Part shown: in pieces, positions 63,267 to 64,000 of the stretch
How positions within the stretch are numbered: the first letter of the stretch is position 1
Layout of the letters: each line of letters begins with the position of its first letter
Source of the DNA: Phytophthora quininea
Taxonomy: Eukaryota > Oomycota > Peronosporomycetes > Peronosporales > Peronosporaceae
Direction: 5' to 3'
DNA length: 64,000 nt
NCBI GenBank assembly: GCA_011947345.1
Contig: JAAVTG010000618.1
Span: forward strand, 124,001-188,000
Notes under the pieces: generated by a model
What the model was told of the DNA's origin: nothing
The model's input: the letters and a program-made list of their open reading frames with translations, nothing else
Databases searched by the model: none
Program-made: the position numbers and the translations under genes

Positions 63267-64000
63267 GCTTAGAACACGACAAATGGCCATGTTAATCTGA
63301 GAAAACAATCCCAGAAACCGTTGTTTGATTAACGAGGACGTGAAGCAAACCACATTCAAAGCTTGTCATAATTTATCACTTCAGCAAGATCTCCAGCAGC
63401 AGAGAAGTGACTTCAATCATGCTCAAAAAGGGATGTCAAGCTCATGGAAGGGATTTCTTTGCTGGACTTGAATTTGGCCCAGTGTTTGAAGGGTAGACTT
63501 CCAAAGCGTTTCTGCGGTTAATTGGCATGCCTTCTAGTATCGACAAGCAGAAAAATGTCAAGACTGTACACTGGTATCGAATTCGCGAGTCTGCAGAACA
63601 AGACTTCAACAGGTGCGACAATGCACGCAACGACTGACACAAGTCGCCAGACCGATATCCAGAAGCCCGAATACTGTAATGAGAGCAGTGACTAGTATTT
63701 CATTAAAACCTATTTCAGATGGAGTACAGGTACAGCGCTGATGTAGATCGCGCAGCACTGAAAACATAAATGAACGTCTGTTTTTCCAGGGGGCGGGGGT
63801 ATTTGAGACCGCTCGCCCTGAGGTATCAGGTTATATGGATGATTCACCGCCCCTGAGATGAAGAAAGGCGAAAGACTCCATTATCGCATTCTCCGCACCG
63901 CGAGATGTGGCTATCCCGGTCAGATAATTGGATCCAAGCGAGAGAGCACATTTAAGTAGTCGGCCGCGTGAAGCTGCTTGCGAGCTCCGTTGCAGGTCTT
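63267..64000. other. Right flank, nothing recognised
   Basis: No coding similarity, RNA gene or terminal repeat recognised. A 66-codon minus-strand frame (63442-63642) has no family features. Confidence 0.4.

Overview
The window looks like a gene-island plus transposon-island stretch of an oomycete nuclear genome, most likely Phytophthora or a close relative. The grounds are two RxLR-EER effector genes, introns of 54-76 bp, oomycete-type initiator promoters (YTCANTYY), HEAT and ABC segments of an EF3-type elongation factor, and Helitron, Copia, LINE and hAT families typical of such genomes. No bacterial or organellar feature was seen.

Layout. 1-2.3 kb: 3' part of a Helitron, inserted in an ankyrin-repeat relic whose empty-site paralogue lies at 49.7 kb. 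2.9-5.8 kb: five secreted beta/gamma-crystallin-like genes. Two more lie at 18.0-19.1 kb. 5.9-16.0 kb: housekeeping block with an alpha/beta-hydrolase (minus), a mitochondrial-type TPR protein (plus, divergent) and a 7.5-kb RME-8/GRV2-like endosomal protein (minus) with no visible J domain. 16.6-23 kb: a rearranged hAT element, membrane-protein and ankyrin relics, and an RxLR effector gene broken by one missing base. 23.3-40.4 kb: a ~3.49-kb unit tandemly duplicated (plus a 160-bp start of a third). Each unit holds a LINE 3' relic, an RxLR effector gene and a small hAT element. In unit 1 the effector is split by a two-body, three-LTR Copia array. In unit 2 it is intact. 40.5-48.2 kb: an F-box/LamG relic and a 6.56-kb LINE sitting inside a 71-bp foldback element. 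48.8-50.4 kb: ankyrin relic and a small Gly/Tyr/Trp-rich secreted protein gene. 51.5-55.3 kb: a P5A-type ATPase (SPF1/ATP13A1). 55.66-63.26 kb: a 7.6-kb hAT element with perfect TIRs and a perfect 8-bp target duplication. It carries its transposase, a fragment of an EF3 gene and a fragment of a Ser/Gly-rich solenoid-type gene.

A caution applies to every 'pseudogene' call. Nearly every reading-frame break in otherwise well-conserved genes (SPF1, RME-8-like, hydrolase, transposase, effectors, LINE, Copia) is explained by exactly one missing base, usually in a short homopolymer. The duplicated units differ from each other at the same kind of site. Many of these genes may be intact in the organism, with the breaks being consensus errors.
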